DNA from: a virus
Length of the DNA: 23,060 nucleotides
IMG/VR virus record: IMGVR_UViG_3300050034_000103
Location: 1-23,060 of that record
Reading direction: 5' to 3' (one strand)
The notes beneath the pieces were generated by a model. It ran no database searches. It was given only the letters and a program-made list of their open reading frames with translations, and was not told the DNA's origin. A program made the translations under genes and the position numbers. This document shows, piece after piece, positions 13,646 through 20,323 of this stretch; position 1 is the stretch's first letter, and each line of letters opens with the position of its first letter.

Positions 13646-14929
13646 ATGAAGCTTCGTGATCTCCAGAAGGCGCTGGCCGCTGCCGTTGACGCCGCCACCG
13701 CCATCAATGCCGCAGTCCCTGACGGCGAGCAGATGAGTGCCGAGCAGCGCACCCAGTTTGACGCTCACATGGCCACCGCCAACACCCTCAAGGCCGACAT
13801 TGTCCGCGCTGAGCAGCTGGCCGAAATGCAGCGTACCAGCGCTTCCACCATCGAAGTCTCCAAGCCGGAAGGCGCGAAGAAGCCCTGGTCGAGCTTTGGC
13901 GAGCAGCTCTCCGCCATCGCCACCGGGACCAAGCTCATCCAGCAGGGACGCACTTCCAGCGCCGATCCCCGGCTCTTCGCGGCTCTCGGAGCCAATGAGA
14001 CCGTCCCGGCCGAAGGCGGCTTCCTGGTCGCTCCGGAATACGCCGACGGCATTCTCCAGCGGACCTATGACGTGGGCGAGATCGCCACTCGTTGCCGGCA
14101 ACTTCCCATGGCCTCTTCGCGCCTGGTCATGAACGCGGTCGATGAAGACAGCCGCGCGGATGGTCAGCGTTGGGGCGGCATTCTCTCCTACTGGGAGGCG
14201 GAAGGCGCGTCCTATGTGGGGACCAAGCCCAAGTTCCGCGAGATCCAGTTCGTCGCCAACAAGCTCATCGGCCTTTCGTATGTCACCGAGGAGCAGTTGG
14301 AAGACGGGCCCGCTCTCGAGGCTTACATCCGCATGGCCTTCCCCGATGAGTTCGGCTTCCAAATCGACAAGGCGATCGTTTCGGGATCCGGCGCGGGCGT
14401 TCCTCTCGGCTTCCAGACCTCCACGGCCACGATTGTGCAGGCCAAGGACTCTGGCCAGGCCACCGGCACCGTCTCGGCCACGAACATCCTCAATATGAAG
14501 TCGCGACTGTGGGCTCCGAGCTTCAAGAATGCCGTCTGGCTCGCTGAGCAGTCGGTCGAGCCGCAGCTCCTTCCCCTGCTCATCGCCGGTACCGCGGCCA
14601 CCACCGCCGCGCTGCTCTATACGCCTCCGGGCATGTATGGCAACAACTCGCCGTATGGCCTGCTCCTGGGCCGTCCGGTGATCTTTGTCGAGCAGGCTTC
14701 TCCGCTCAGCACGCAGGGCGATCTCAGCCTGGTCGATCTTTCGCAGTATCTGCTCCCCAAGAAGACCGACATCCGGGCTGATACCTCGATTCACGTGGCC
14801 TTCCTCACCGGCGAGCTGGCCTTCCGCTTCATGCTCCGCCTGGACGGCGCGCCATGGTGGAAGAAGCCCCTCACTCCGTATTCCGGGGCCGCTTCCCGTT
14901 CGCCTTTCGTCACCCTGGCCACGCGCTAA
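13646..14929 (+). CDS. HK97-fold major capsid protein
   Basis: This 427-aa protein begins at ATG 13646 behind a very strong GGAAAGGA site. The first ~110 residues are a helical, Ala/Gln/Glu-rich delta domain (scaffold function, presumably removed by the protease). The mature part starts around ETVPAEGGFLVAPEYADGIL (residues 118-137), which matches the 'GG-x-L-V-P-x-E' start of HK97 capsids. Later landmarks include NKLIGLSYVTEEQLED (E-loop/spine side), FPDEFGFQIDKAIVSGSGAG and GMYGNNSPYGLLLGRPV. The strong ribosome site fits the most abundant virion protein. Other readings are unlikely. Confidence 0.96.
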   Translation: MKLRDLQKALAAAVDAATAINAAVPDGEQMSAEQRTQFDAHMATANTLKADIVRAEQLAEMQRTSASTIEVSKPEGAKKPWSSFGEQLSAIATGTKLIQQGRTSSADPRLFAALGANETVPAEGGFLVAPEYADGILQRTYDVGEIATRCRQLPMASSRLVMNAVDEDSRADGQRWGGILSYWEAEGASYVGTKPKFREIQFVANKLIGLSYVTEEQLEDGPALEAYIRMAFPDEFGFQIDKAIVSGSGAGVPLGFQTSTATIVQAKDSGQATGTVSATNILNMKSRLWAPSFKNAVWLAEQSVEPQLLPLLIAGTAATTAALLYTPPGMYGNNSPYGLLLGRPVIFVEQASPLSTQGDLSLVDLSQYLLPKKTDIRADTSIHVAFLTGELAFRFMLRLDGAPWWKKPLTPYSGAASRSPFVTLATR

Positions 14930-14961
14930 AGCATTTTCGCTTTTGCTCTGGACTTCTGTGC

Positions 14962-14999
14962 CCCATCCATTCCGCGGGTTCCATCGCGGAATGGGTGGG
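14962..14999 (+). other. 15-bp hairpin downstream of the capsid gene
   Basis: Bases 14962-14976 pair with 14985-14999 over an 8-nt loop: 15 pairs with one G-U. It lies 32 bases after the capsid stop in the gap 14930-15059. No T-tract follows, so it is probably not a simple terminator. It could protect the 3' end of the capsid mRNA or be an RNase III-type processing site, giving different transcript levels up- and downstream. Confidence 0.7.
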
Positions 15000-15059
15000 A
15001 ACCCTGTGAAATTCAGGTTTACGTAGTTTTCCTCGGCATCGCCGGGAAAGGAAAGTTTT

Positions 15060-15827
15060 ATGAGCAAGCAAGGATTTTACGCGGCGCAGGAGGGGCACGT
15101 TGTCCCTATCCTCTATCCGCAGACCATCAGCGGCGGCGTCTCCGCAAAGCCGTTCAATCTCATGGGCAACGACCACGCCAGCATCGTGATCTCTTTCGGC
15201 GCCAAGGTCGCGGCGGAAACTGCAATCTTGATCAACGCCGGAACCAACGAGGCCATGGCTGTCTCTGCGGCCATCGCCTTCGATCTCTACAAGGGCGAGA
15301 CCTCCGGCTCCAACGTCACCGATACCGGCAGCGCTACCGCTTATGCCGTGGCCGCCCTGGGTGGAATCACCGCTCCGGTCAGTGGCCAGGAAGTCGTATT
15401 CACGGCGGTCAACGCCAATAGCGGCACTTCTGCCACGCTGGCCATCAACGGCGGATCGGCCAAGGCGCTCAAGAACGTCGGCGTCACCGCTCTGACGATT
15501 GGGCAGATCGCCGCCAACTCCACCGTGACCGTGATCTATGACGGCACCGAGTGGATCATTCAGCCCGTCAATCCTCCGGCCGACGTGCTCCTGCCGAATA
15601 GCACGCTCAACAGCGGCCGTTTCGCTGTGACGGCCGCGGGTTATGCTCCTCCGGCCACCTCCGACATCTTCTACATCATCGAGATCGAGGCGGCGCAGTT
15701 GCCGCCCGGCTCGCCCTATGTCCAGTTGCAGATCACCAATGGGGCCAACGCCAACTACGCCAGCGCCATTGCCATCCTCTCCGGAGGCCGCAATACCTCC
15801 GATCAGTCCCTCACCGTCATCGTCTAG
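15060..15827 (+). CDS. virion protein, probable head decoration, with inserted beta-module
   Basis: This 255-aa protein starts at ATG 15060 behind GGAAAGGAAAG. The flanks (residues 1-88 and 171-255) look like one beta-rich virion protein, ending SDIFYIIEIEAAQLPPGSPY and SAIAILSGGR. Between them lies a module (residues about 89-170: TGSATAYAV..., NANSGTSATLAINGG, YDGTEWII) that belongs to the common tail-fibre/decoration beta-domain. The next gene holds a second copy, about one third identical by eye. Its place directly after the capsid gene suggests a decoration or head-surface role. A terminator-like hairpin follows the gene. Confidence 0.6.
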   Translation: MSKQGFYAAQEGHVVPILYPQTISGGVSAKPFNLMGNDHASIVISFGAKVAAETAILINAGTNEAMAVSAAIAFDLYKGETSGSNVTDTGSATAYAVAALGGITAPVSGQEVVFTAVNANSGTSATLAINGGSAKALKNVGVTALTIGQIAANSTVTVIYDGTEWIIQPVNPPADVLLPNSTLNSGRFAVTAAGYAPPATSDIFYIIEIEAAQLPPGSPYVQLQITNGANANYASAIAILSGGRNTSDQSLTVIV

Positions 15828-15842
15828 CCAGCTTTAATGGGA

Positions 15843-15882
15843 CGCTCCGGGCCGTGCGGCTAAGGTCCGGAGCGCATTTTTT
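15843..15882 (+). terminator. intrinsic terminator after the decoration gene
   Basis: CGCTCCGG (15843-15850) pairs perfectly with CCGGAGCG (15867-15874), with a loop that can form a small GCC/GGC stem. Six T's follow at 15877-15882. It would reduce transcription from the abundant head genes into the downstream genes. Confidence 0.75.
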
Positions 15883-15909
15883 GAAGCACAGACTCGGAAG
15901 GTGGTTCAA

Positions 15910-16320
15910 ATGCCTCTGCAAGTTGTTACACCCAATCTCAATCTCGCTCTTCCGGGCGACAATTCGCATAACACTCCCTGGGGGGAAGCGGTACAGGTTC
16001 TTGAGCAGGCTATTGCCCAGATGGATACGCAGCTTGTTGCGGCGATCCAGGCGGCCTCGTGGACATTCGCCCTCGACACTGGCACGGCCAATGTCTACGC
16101 GATCGCGCTGACTCCCAAGCCCACGCTGACGCTCGGTTCGAGGTTCTACTTCCAGGCGAGCCATGCCAATACGGGAGCCTCCACGCTGGCGGTCAACGGC
16201 GGCGCGGCCATCGCTATCACCAAAAATGGAACCACGGCCCTGGCCGGTGCTGAGATTTCCCTCAACCAGATCGTCCAAGTCATGTACGACGGCACGCGAT
16301 TCCAGCTCGTAAGCCAGTAA
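15910..16320 (+). CDS. small virion protein built mainly from the tail-fibre-type beta-module
   Basis: This 136-aa protein is taken from ATG 15910, which has AAGGTGG at good distance; GTG 15901 does not. Residues 1-50 carry a helical segment (AVQVLEQAIAQMDTQLVAAI) that may trimerise the protein. Residues 57-135 are the beta-module also seen in the upstream gene: DTGTANVYAIAL, HANTGASTLAVNGG, MYDGTRFQLV. In phages this module is found in fibres and decoration proteins, where it gives a trimeric or surface-exposed fold. The role here is likely a surface appendage on the head (inference). Confidence 0.65.
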   Translation: MPLQVVTPNLNLALPGDNSHNTPWGEAVQVLEQAIAQMDTQLVAAIQAASWTFALDTGTANVYAIALTPKPTLTLGSRFYFQASHANTGASTLAVNGGAAIAITKNGTTALAGAEISLNQIVQVMYDGTRFQLVSQ

Positions 16321-16327
16321 CGAAAGA

Positions 16328-16400
16328 GGGGTCAGGGGTCAGATGTCAGGGGTCAGCGAAAGCCCACCCCTGATCCCTGATCCCTGAAACCTGATCCCTG
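16328..16400 (+). repeat. heptad-repeat arrays, inverted (GGGGTCA x4, then YCCCTGA x5)
   Basis: Bases 16328-16355 hold GGGGTCA at a 7-bp period (four units, one degenerate, GATGTCA). Bases 16367-16400 hold the opposite orientation: CCCCTGA, TCCCTGA twice, AACCTGA and TCCCTG. The arms can pair (TCAGGGG with CCCCTGA). The same heptad recurs after the next gene and, in altered form, at 1280-1300. It resembles short tandem heptanucleotide repeats of bacterial genomes. Confidence 0.85.
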
Positions 16401-16416
16401 TTTTGCGGAGCAAAAC
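16400..16416 (+). promoter_or_regulatory. hairpin over the ribosome site of the 61-aa gene
   Basis: GTTTTGC (16400-16406), loop GGA, GCAAAAC (16410-16416): a perfect 7-bp hairpin two bases before ATG 16419. The only purine-rich ribosome site (gcggag) sits in and beside the loop, so folding would block or gate translation of this gene. Confidence 0.6.
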
Positions 16417-16418
16417 CC

Positions 16419-16604
16419 ATGCTTATCAAGCTCAATTACGGCCCTCGGCAGGGCGAAATCCAGGACATTGCGCCCGAGGCGGCCACGGCCATGCTCGCCG
16501 ACGGCCGCGCCACCTGGCCGGTGGCCGACCAGCATCCCGATCAGCTCGTATCTCCTCCCAAGGCGGATGTCAAGTTATCCATGAAGCATTCAAAGAGGTC
16601 CTGA
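16419..16604 (+). CDS. 61-aa phage protein flanked by heptad repeats
   Basis: This small protein starts at ATG 16419. The sequence LIKLNYGPRQGEIQDIAPEA is followed by a helix and an A-T-W-P-V-A segment, consistent with a small head-region protein that I cannot name. Its stop codon lies inside the first unit of a second heptad array, so the gene sits between two arrays. Its ribosome site is in the loop of a hairpin. It lies between head and connector genes, so a virion or assembly role is possible. Confidence 0.55.
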   Translation: MLIKLNYGPRQGEIQDIAPEAATAMLADGRATWPVADQHPDQLVSPPKADVKLSMKHSKRS

Positions 16605-16631
16605 ACCCTGATCCCTGAACCCTGATCCCTG
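16599..16631 (+). repeat. heptad-repeat array (WCCCTGA), downstream copy
   Basis: A partial unit tcCTGA contains the stop codon of the 61-aa gene; ACCCTGA, TCCCTGA, ACCCTGA and TCCCTG follow at an exact 7-bp period. It ends just before the AAGGAG ribosome site of the connector gene. Confidence 0.85.
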
Positions 16632-16646
16632 CTCCGAAGGAGCTCC

Positions 16647-17519
16647 ATGGAATCGATGATCCTCATCACGGCGCCCGCCGCCGAGCCGGTTGCGCTGGCC
16701 GACTTCAAGGGCTTGCTCGATATTCCGGCCACCGACACCTCGCGCGACAGTACGCTGCTCATGATGCTACTGGCGGCGCGGGAGGCGGTCGAGAATTACT
16801 GCCGCATTGCTCTGATCACGCAAACCTGGCTCGCGCGTCTCGACAGCTTTCCCAGCGCGCCTCTCCGTTACGATCGCAACGGCTATCCGCAGGTTCTGCT
16901 TCCCAAGCCGCCATTTCAGTCGGTTGATTTCTTCAAGTATGTGGATACCAGCGGCGCGGTGCAGTCTCTCACCCGCGATCCGAGCTATGGCACGAACCTC
17001 GCAGCGCCCTTCTACGGCTATCAGCTTGAGCCGGGCGGGGGAATCATGCCCGCCGCGCTTTCGCCGCCGTGGGCGCGCCCCTGGGCTCCGCAACGCATGG
17101 TTCCGGCGAATACCGCGCTGCAGTATCGCTGCGGCTACGGTGGGCCTCTCACCGTCTCCATGACGGCTGGCTCCGCCGTGCTCTCTTCGCCGGGATTCAC
17201 CTTCAATCCGGACGACGCGCCCCAGATCGCCGGGGACACCGGCACGGCGATCAATGTTCCCGGCGCGGGCGCGGCGGGCGCGGCTCTGGCCACCTACGTG
17301 GCTTCGGTTAGCAACGGCATAGCCACCCTCGCCACGGCGGCCACCGCCGCCGTCGCCAGCGTCTCGGCCTGGCAGGGCAACCAGGTTCCCAACTCGCTCT
17401 GCCTCGCCATTCTCTTTCAGGCGCAGTTCTTCTTCGAGCAGGGCGCGGTCTGCGATCAGTTGGAGCCGCGCGTCATCAACTCGCTGCGCAATGGCGGGTA
17501 CCGCAATCTGGTTTCTTGA
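16647..17519 (+). CDS. gp6-like head-tail connector with an inserted beta-domain
   Basis: This 290-aa protein has a strong AAGGAG site. Residues 1-165 look like the helical phage gp6/phiE125 gp8 connector: ITAPAAEPVALADFKGLLDI, a Leu/Ala/Glu helix with AREAVENYCRIAL, TWLARLDSFP, and LQYRCGYGG. The family normally then enters its last helices, 'P-x-x-x-x-A-I-L-x-x-x-x-x-x-x-E-x'. Here those appear only at residues 247-290 (VPNSLCLAILFQAQFFFEQ). Residues about 166-246 are an extra Gly/Ala/Thr-rich domain with INVPGAGAAGAALATYVASV, a motif seen in phage tail and fibre proteins. The connector ring would therefore carry an outward beta-domain (inference). Length exceeds the family norm by about this insert. 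Confidence 0.8.
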   Translation: MESMILITAPAAEPVALADFKGLLDIPATDTSRDSTLLMMLLAAREAVENYCRIALITQTWLARLDSFPSAPLRYDRNGYPQVLLPKPPFQSVDFFKYVDTSGAVQSLTRDPSYGTNLAAPFYGYQLEPGGGIMPAALSPPWARPWAPQRMVPANTALQYRCGYGGPLTVSMTAGSAVLSSPGFTFNPDDAPQIAGDTGTAINVPGAGAAGAALATYVASVSNGIATLATAATAAVASVSAWQGNQVPNSLCLAILFQAQFFFEQGAVCDQLEPRVINSLRNGGYRNLVS

Positions 17520-17529
17520 GGGGAGAGTC

Positions 17530-17700
17530 ATGGACGCGAAAGATCGAGTCTTGCGGGCTTTCGAGAAGAGCCGCGAGAAGTACGGGGGCGTCGATCCCCA
17601 CACCGGCTATCTTCGCCGGCTGATTACCGTAGCGCGGACGCAAGGCGACTGGGAAGCGCTTTGCGGTCGCATCCAGGATGATGGGACGCTGAGAACGTAA
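17530..17700 (+). CDS. 56-aa hypothetical protein in the connector block
   Basis: ATG 17530 follows a strong GAGGGGAGAG site. The protein is helical and charged (DAKDRVLRAFEKSREKYGGV, then RRLITVARTQGDWEALCGRI). I recognise no family. It lies 10 bases after the connector gene and 13 before head closure. The position suggests a small head-tail joining or assembly factor. Confidence 0.6.
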   Translation: MDAKDRVLRAFEKSREKYGGVDPHTGYLRRLITVARTQGDWEALCGRIQDDGTLRT

Positions 17701-17713
17701 TTCAAAGGATTCT

Positions 17714-18094
17714 ATGGGCTTCCGCAATCTCTATCGCGCCTCGAACAACCCGCTGGCCATCAGTCCCGGCGAGCTGCGCCAGTCCGTGCAGCTCGCCCGC
17801 GCCAGCGCCACGGTGGACAGCTTTGGCCAGAAGCTCACCACTTGGCCGGTCTATCTCACCGCGCACGCCAAGATCGAGAACCTCAGCGGCCAGGAACTCT
17901 TTCAGGGCGACGAATTCACCTCGGCGGACCAGGTGCGCGTCACCATCCGCTGGCCGGGGGCCGGCTATGTGGTTCATACCGGCGACCGCATTTTCTTCGG
18001 ATCGCATATTTACGTTGTCCAGGTCATCGACAACGTGCTTGAGCGCAATCGCGTCGTCAAACTCAACTGCCTGGAAATCGACGGGGAGAGCTGA
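17714..18094 (+). CDS. phage head closure / head-tail joining protein
   Basis: This 126-aa protein starts at ATG 17714 behind AAAGGA. The family pattern is clear: an N-terminal GELRQSVQL segment, a central T-W-P-V-Y-L-T-A-H-A-K-I-E strand, 'SGQELFQGDEF' as the loop, and a barrel-like remainder (VRVTIRWPG, VHTGDRIFF, IYVVQVIDN). This is the SPP1 gp16/HK97-type adaptor that seals the connector to stop DNA leakage and receives the tail. It overlaps the next gene (TGATG). Confidence 0.85.
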   Translation: MGFRNLYRASNNPLAISPGELRQSVQLARASATVDSFGQKLTTWPVYLTAHAKIENLSGQELFQGDEFTSADQVRVTIRWPGAGYVVHTGDRIFFGSHIYVVQVIDNVLERNRVVKLNCLEIDGES

Positions 18095-18504
18095 TGCTCG
18101 AAGCAGGAATTCAGGCGCTGGTCGGCGCCAACGCGGCCGTGCAGGCACTCATTGGCAACCCTGTCCGCTTTTACCCGGTGGTATTGCCGGAAGATCCCAC
18201 CTATCCCTGCGCCAGCTATCAGGTCATCAGCGAGACGCCGCAGGACCTGCTCTCTGGCGAGCTGAGCATCTATCCCATTCGCCTCCAGGTCGATTCCTGG
18301 TCCGGAGGGACGCTCAATGCCACCTACGCCGCGGCCAAGGCCGTGCAAGCCGCCATCCGCGCCGTGATGGAGAGTTTTTCGGGGGCGCTTCCCGACGGCA
18401 CGCGGGTCGCCTACATCCATGTGGTCAACGCCAACGATCTCTTCGAGCAGGATGCCCGCTGCTACCGGACTTCGACTGATTTCATGATCTACGTCTACCC
18501 GTAA
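18094..18504 (+). CDS. DUF3168 tail-completion protein
   Basis: This 136-aa protein begins at ATG 18094. Markers are a helical start (LEAGIQALVGANAAVQALIG), RFYPVVLPEDPTYPCASYQV, a strand with IRLQVDSWS, then the A-x-x-A-x-x-A helix (YAAAKAVQAAIRAVM), and an end with RTSTDFMIYVYP. This is the usual pattern of DUF3168/gp17-like tail completion or terminator proteins. They cap the tail at its head-proximal end. The location after head closure is standard. Confidence 0.85.
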   Translation: MLEAGIQALVGANAAVQALIGNPVRFYPVVLPEDPTYPCASYQVISETPQDLLSGELSIYPIRLQVDSWSGGTLNATYAAAKAVQAAIRAVMESFSGALPDGTRVAYIHVVNANDLFEQDARCYRTSTDFMIYVYP

Positions 18505-18552
18505 AGCCTCCCGCCAACCTCAACTATCAACCGCTTTTAGGAGCTGAAAACA

Positions 18553-19035
18553 ATGACTCAAACCGCGCAATCGCTTCTCGGCATGGGGGCAACCCTCTCC
18601 ATCGGAACCCAGACCGCCACGCCCACCTACACCGTCATCAACGGAGTCAAAAAGGTATCGCCTCCAAAGCCGAAGTGGGGCACGGAAGACGTCACCACCC
18701 TCAACACGGCCAGCGCCACGCGCGTCTTCATCAAGACGCTGCTTGATCCGGGTGAGGTCACCATCGATGGTGAGTGGCAGTCCGCCGATCCCGGCCAGGT
18801 GGCCCTCTCCGCCGCCTTGAACTCCTTATCGATTGCCACCTATGGCCAGGTCTTCCCGTTCAAGCTGGCGCTGCCCCCCGATCTCGTGGGAGGTCAGGTC
18901 ACGACGGGTGATACCGTCACCTTCAACGCCCTGGTCACCGACTGGGCGGTAGGCGAGGTGGAAGTTGACAAGGTGGTCACCTTCGCCGCCTCTCTCAAGA
19001 TCACCGGTCCCATCACCTACGTCGAAGGCGCTTAA
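18553..19035 (+). CDS. major tail tube protein
   Basis: This 160-aa protein starts at ATG 18553 with AGGAG at optimal spacing. It matches the lambda gpV/HK97-type tube group: GMGATLSIG, KWGTEDVTTLNTASATRVFI (the 'D-x-T-x-x-x-x-A' strand), LLDPGEVTIDGEW and FNALVTDWAVGEVEVDKVVT. Hexamers of this protein stack to form the tail tube. The length is typical for the short form without an Ig domain. Confidence 0.9.
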   Translation: MTQTAQSLLGMGATLSIGTQTATPTYTVINGVKKVSPPKPKWGTEDVTTLNTASATRVFIKTLLDPGEVTIDGEWQSADPGQVALSAALNSLSIATYGQVFPFKLALPPDLVGGQVTTGDTVTFNALVTDWAVGEVEVDKVVTFAASLKITGPITYVEGA

Positions 19036-19134
19036 TTTGCACGGTCCTGCCGGACCTCAACCCTCCAGCCCCGCGCCCCCGGCCAACCAGCCCAAGGCGC
19101 GGGACGGAGACCCAACCTCGAGGGAGAGAAACCC

Positions 19135-19482
19135 ATGAGCCATCCCGATGCATGCGATACACTGCCTGGGAGGGGATATTGCATGACCGAAAAGAACGTG
19201 CAGGAGATTGAAGATGCCGCCCTGGGCGCGTATATGCGCAGCCGGAAGACTCTTGAGGTCGCCAAAGAGCGCGTCAAGCGGGTGTCGGCGGAGATGAAAA
19301 AGCTCTCTGACGAACTCTGTTTCCGCTCGGGAGAAGAACTCTCCTCGGCCAAGATCGAATCCTATTCCTGGCTTAATCCGGAGGCGATTCGCGACCTTGC
19401 GGCAGATGTGAAACAGGCGGAAGCGGAGCTTGAGACCGCGCGGGCGAAAGCCGTCAAGCTCGGCGTCTCCATCCAATTCTGA
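19135..19482 (+). CDS. coiled-coil hypothetical protein between tail tube and chaperone
   Basis: This 115-aa protein is taken from ATG 19135 (GAGGGAGAG upstream). ATG 19183, with GGAGGGG upstream, is an equal alternative giving 99 aa. From residue about 20 it is strongly helical with heptad-like Leu/Ala/Val spacing (TLEVAKERVKRVSAEMKKLS, then DLAADVKQAEAELETARAKA), a likely coiled coil. I recognise no family. It ends 50 bases before a strong terminator, so it may be the last gene of a transcript. The gap before it (19036-19134) has an 8-bp stem CCCGCGCC/GGCGCGGG without a T-run. Confidence 0.55.
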   Translation: MSHPDACDTLPGRGYCMTEKNVQEIEDAALGAYMRSRKTLEVAKERVKRVSAEMKKLSDELCFRSGEELSSAKIESYSWLNPEAIRDLAADVKQAEAELETARAKAVKLGVSIQF

Positions 19483-19532
19483 TGGCAGGTAATCTAGCAC
19501 TTCCAAATGAAGAAATAATGACGCTCTAACCC

Positions 19533-19558
19533 AAAGGCCGCTTTCGAGCGGCCTTTTT
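19533..19558 (+). terminator. intrinsic terminator with TTCG tetraloop
   Basis: Ten bases on the left (19533-19542) pair with 19547-19556 over a TTCG loop (19543-19546), the most stable common tetraloop. T's continue to 19558. It lies just before the ribosome site of the chaperone gene, so tail-chaperone expression probably depends on read-through or a downstream promoter. Confidence 0.9.
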
Positions 19559-19572
19559 CATTGGAGAAAACA

Positions 19573-19920
19573 ATGTCGGAAAAAATCAGTTTTACGCTCG
19601 ACAAAGAGAAAGAGGAAGCGACTCTAGTCGTCGGCGAAGAGACGTATCGCATTTCCTACGATTTCGCCGCCATTCACATCTTTTATCGGGCGTTTGGCGT
19701 CAACCCATGCCTGGAGAGCATCGGGATGGACCCGGCGCGCCTCGCTGGCCTTTTGTGGGTTGGCCTTCTCCTCTATCAGCCGGATGTCGATCTGCAACTT
19801 GTGCGGAGCTGGTTCACCCCCCGAAACATGCTTGATTTGGCGAAGGCTACCTGGGCCGCTTTCAAACTTGAGCAGCAGCCGGAGTCTGAGCAGGAGGAAA
19901 CGGACCCTCCCAGCGCCTGA
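19573..19920 (+). CDS. tail assembly chaperone, G-like (0 frame)
   Basis: This 115-aa protein starts at ATG 19573 with GGAG upstream. It matches the phage/GTA tail assembly chaperone pattern: beta N-terminus (KISFTLDKEKEEATLVVGEE), then YRISYDFAAIHIFYRAFGVN, then DPARLAGLLWVGLLLYQPDV, the helix pair typical of gpG-like proteins, and an acidic end. The chaperone coats the tape measure protein before tube assembly. A second, -1 frame that encodes a T-like domain opens before its stop, so it is probably expressed also as a G-T fusion. Confidence 0.8.
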   Translation: MSEKISFTLDKEKEEATLVVGEETYRISYDFAAIHIFYRAFGVNPCLESIGMDPARLAGLLWVGLLLYQPDVDLQLVRSWFTPRNMLDLAKATWAAFKLEQQPESEQEETDPPSA

Positions 19921-20297
19921 CTGGAGCCGCGTGGTGGCGTTTTTACGAATCGGTTGCGCGTTACGATCTCCGGCTCTCCGAGATGGAGTTCTGGCGTCTC
20001 TCGCCCATCAAATTCGACGCCATCTACCGGCGCCATGCGCAGGCGCGCGAGCATCTTGAGTTGCTGGCTGGGATCGTCGCCAGCGTCATGGCGAATTTCA
20101 GTATGGGCGCGCCCAAAAAGGCGCTTCGGCCGAGCGATTTTGGCCTGGGCCCGAAACCGAAAACTGCGCGGGCTTCGGCTTCTTCTCTCACTGATGCGGA
20201 TCGGGTACATGAGCTGCGCAAATACTTCCGTGGCTTGGCGGGTAAGCCCGGAGAAGCAGAAAAGCAGACGATTGCCCCTTCGGATCCAGAAATTTGA
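19911..20297 (+). CDS. tail assembly chaperone, T-like extension in the -1 frame
   Basis: The -1 frame is open from 19890 to 20297 and reads (from 19923) GAAWWRFYESVARYDLRLSE and then EFWRLSPIKFDAIYRRH, the 'W-x-x-Y-x-x-V...S-x-x-E-F-W-x-L-x-P' pattern of T-like chaperone halves. This pattern begins upstream of the first ATG (19983), and the only other near-start is CTG 19917. Production by -1 frameshift from the G-like gene is therefore likely. The best slip candidate is C-CCT-CCC at 19905-19911, imperfect because only the P-site codon re-pairs fully. A fusion using it would be 241 aa. The end is Ala/Lys/Ser-rich. Translation from 19983 alone is the alternative. Confidence 0.65.
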   Translation, partial: QRLTGAAWWRFYESVARYDLRLSEMEFWRLSPIKFDAIYRRHAQAREHLELLAGIVASVMANFSMGAPKKALRPSDFGLGPKPKTARASASSLTDADRVHELRKYFRGLAGKPGEAEKQTIAPSDPEI

Positions 20298-20299
20298 GG

Positions 20300-20305
20300 T
20301 ATACT
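20300..20305 (+). promoter_or_regulatory. candidate -10 box (TATACT) of the lipoprotein gene
   Basis: TATACT stands three bases after the chaperone stop and about 19 before the lipoprotein ATG, in a locally A/T-rich spot. No good -35 at 16-18 bp is seen: TTCGGA at 15 bp is weak, and TTGCCC is at 22 bp. It is a candidate only, supported by the terminator that closes this one-gene unit. Confidence 0.35.
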
Positions 20306-20323
20306 GGGCGCTTCGGAGGCGTT

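Noticed and set aside
13172-15067. Very long minus-strand open frame (631 aa) across the capsid gene
   Set aside because: It lies antisense to the clear capsid and protease genes, has no recognisable domains, and is explained by third-position G/C bias that removes stops on the other strand.
16328-16631. CRISPR-like array
   Set aside because: Units are 7 bp in direct tandem without spacers, so this is a short tandem repeat.
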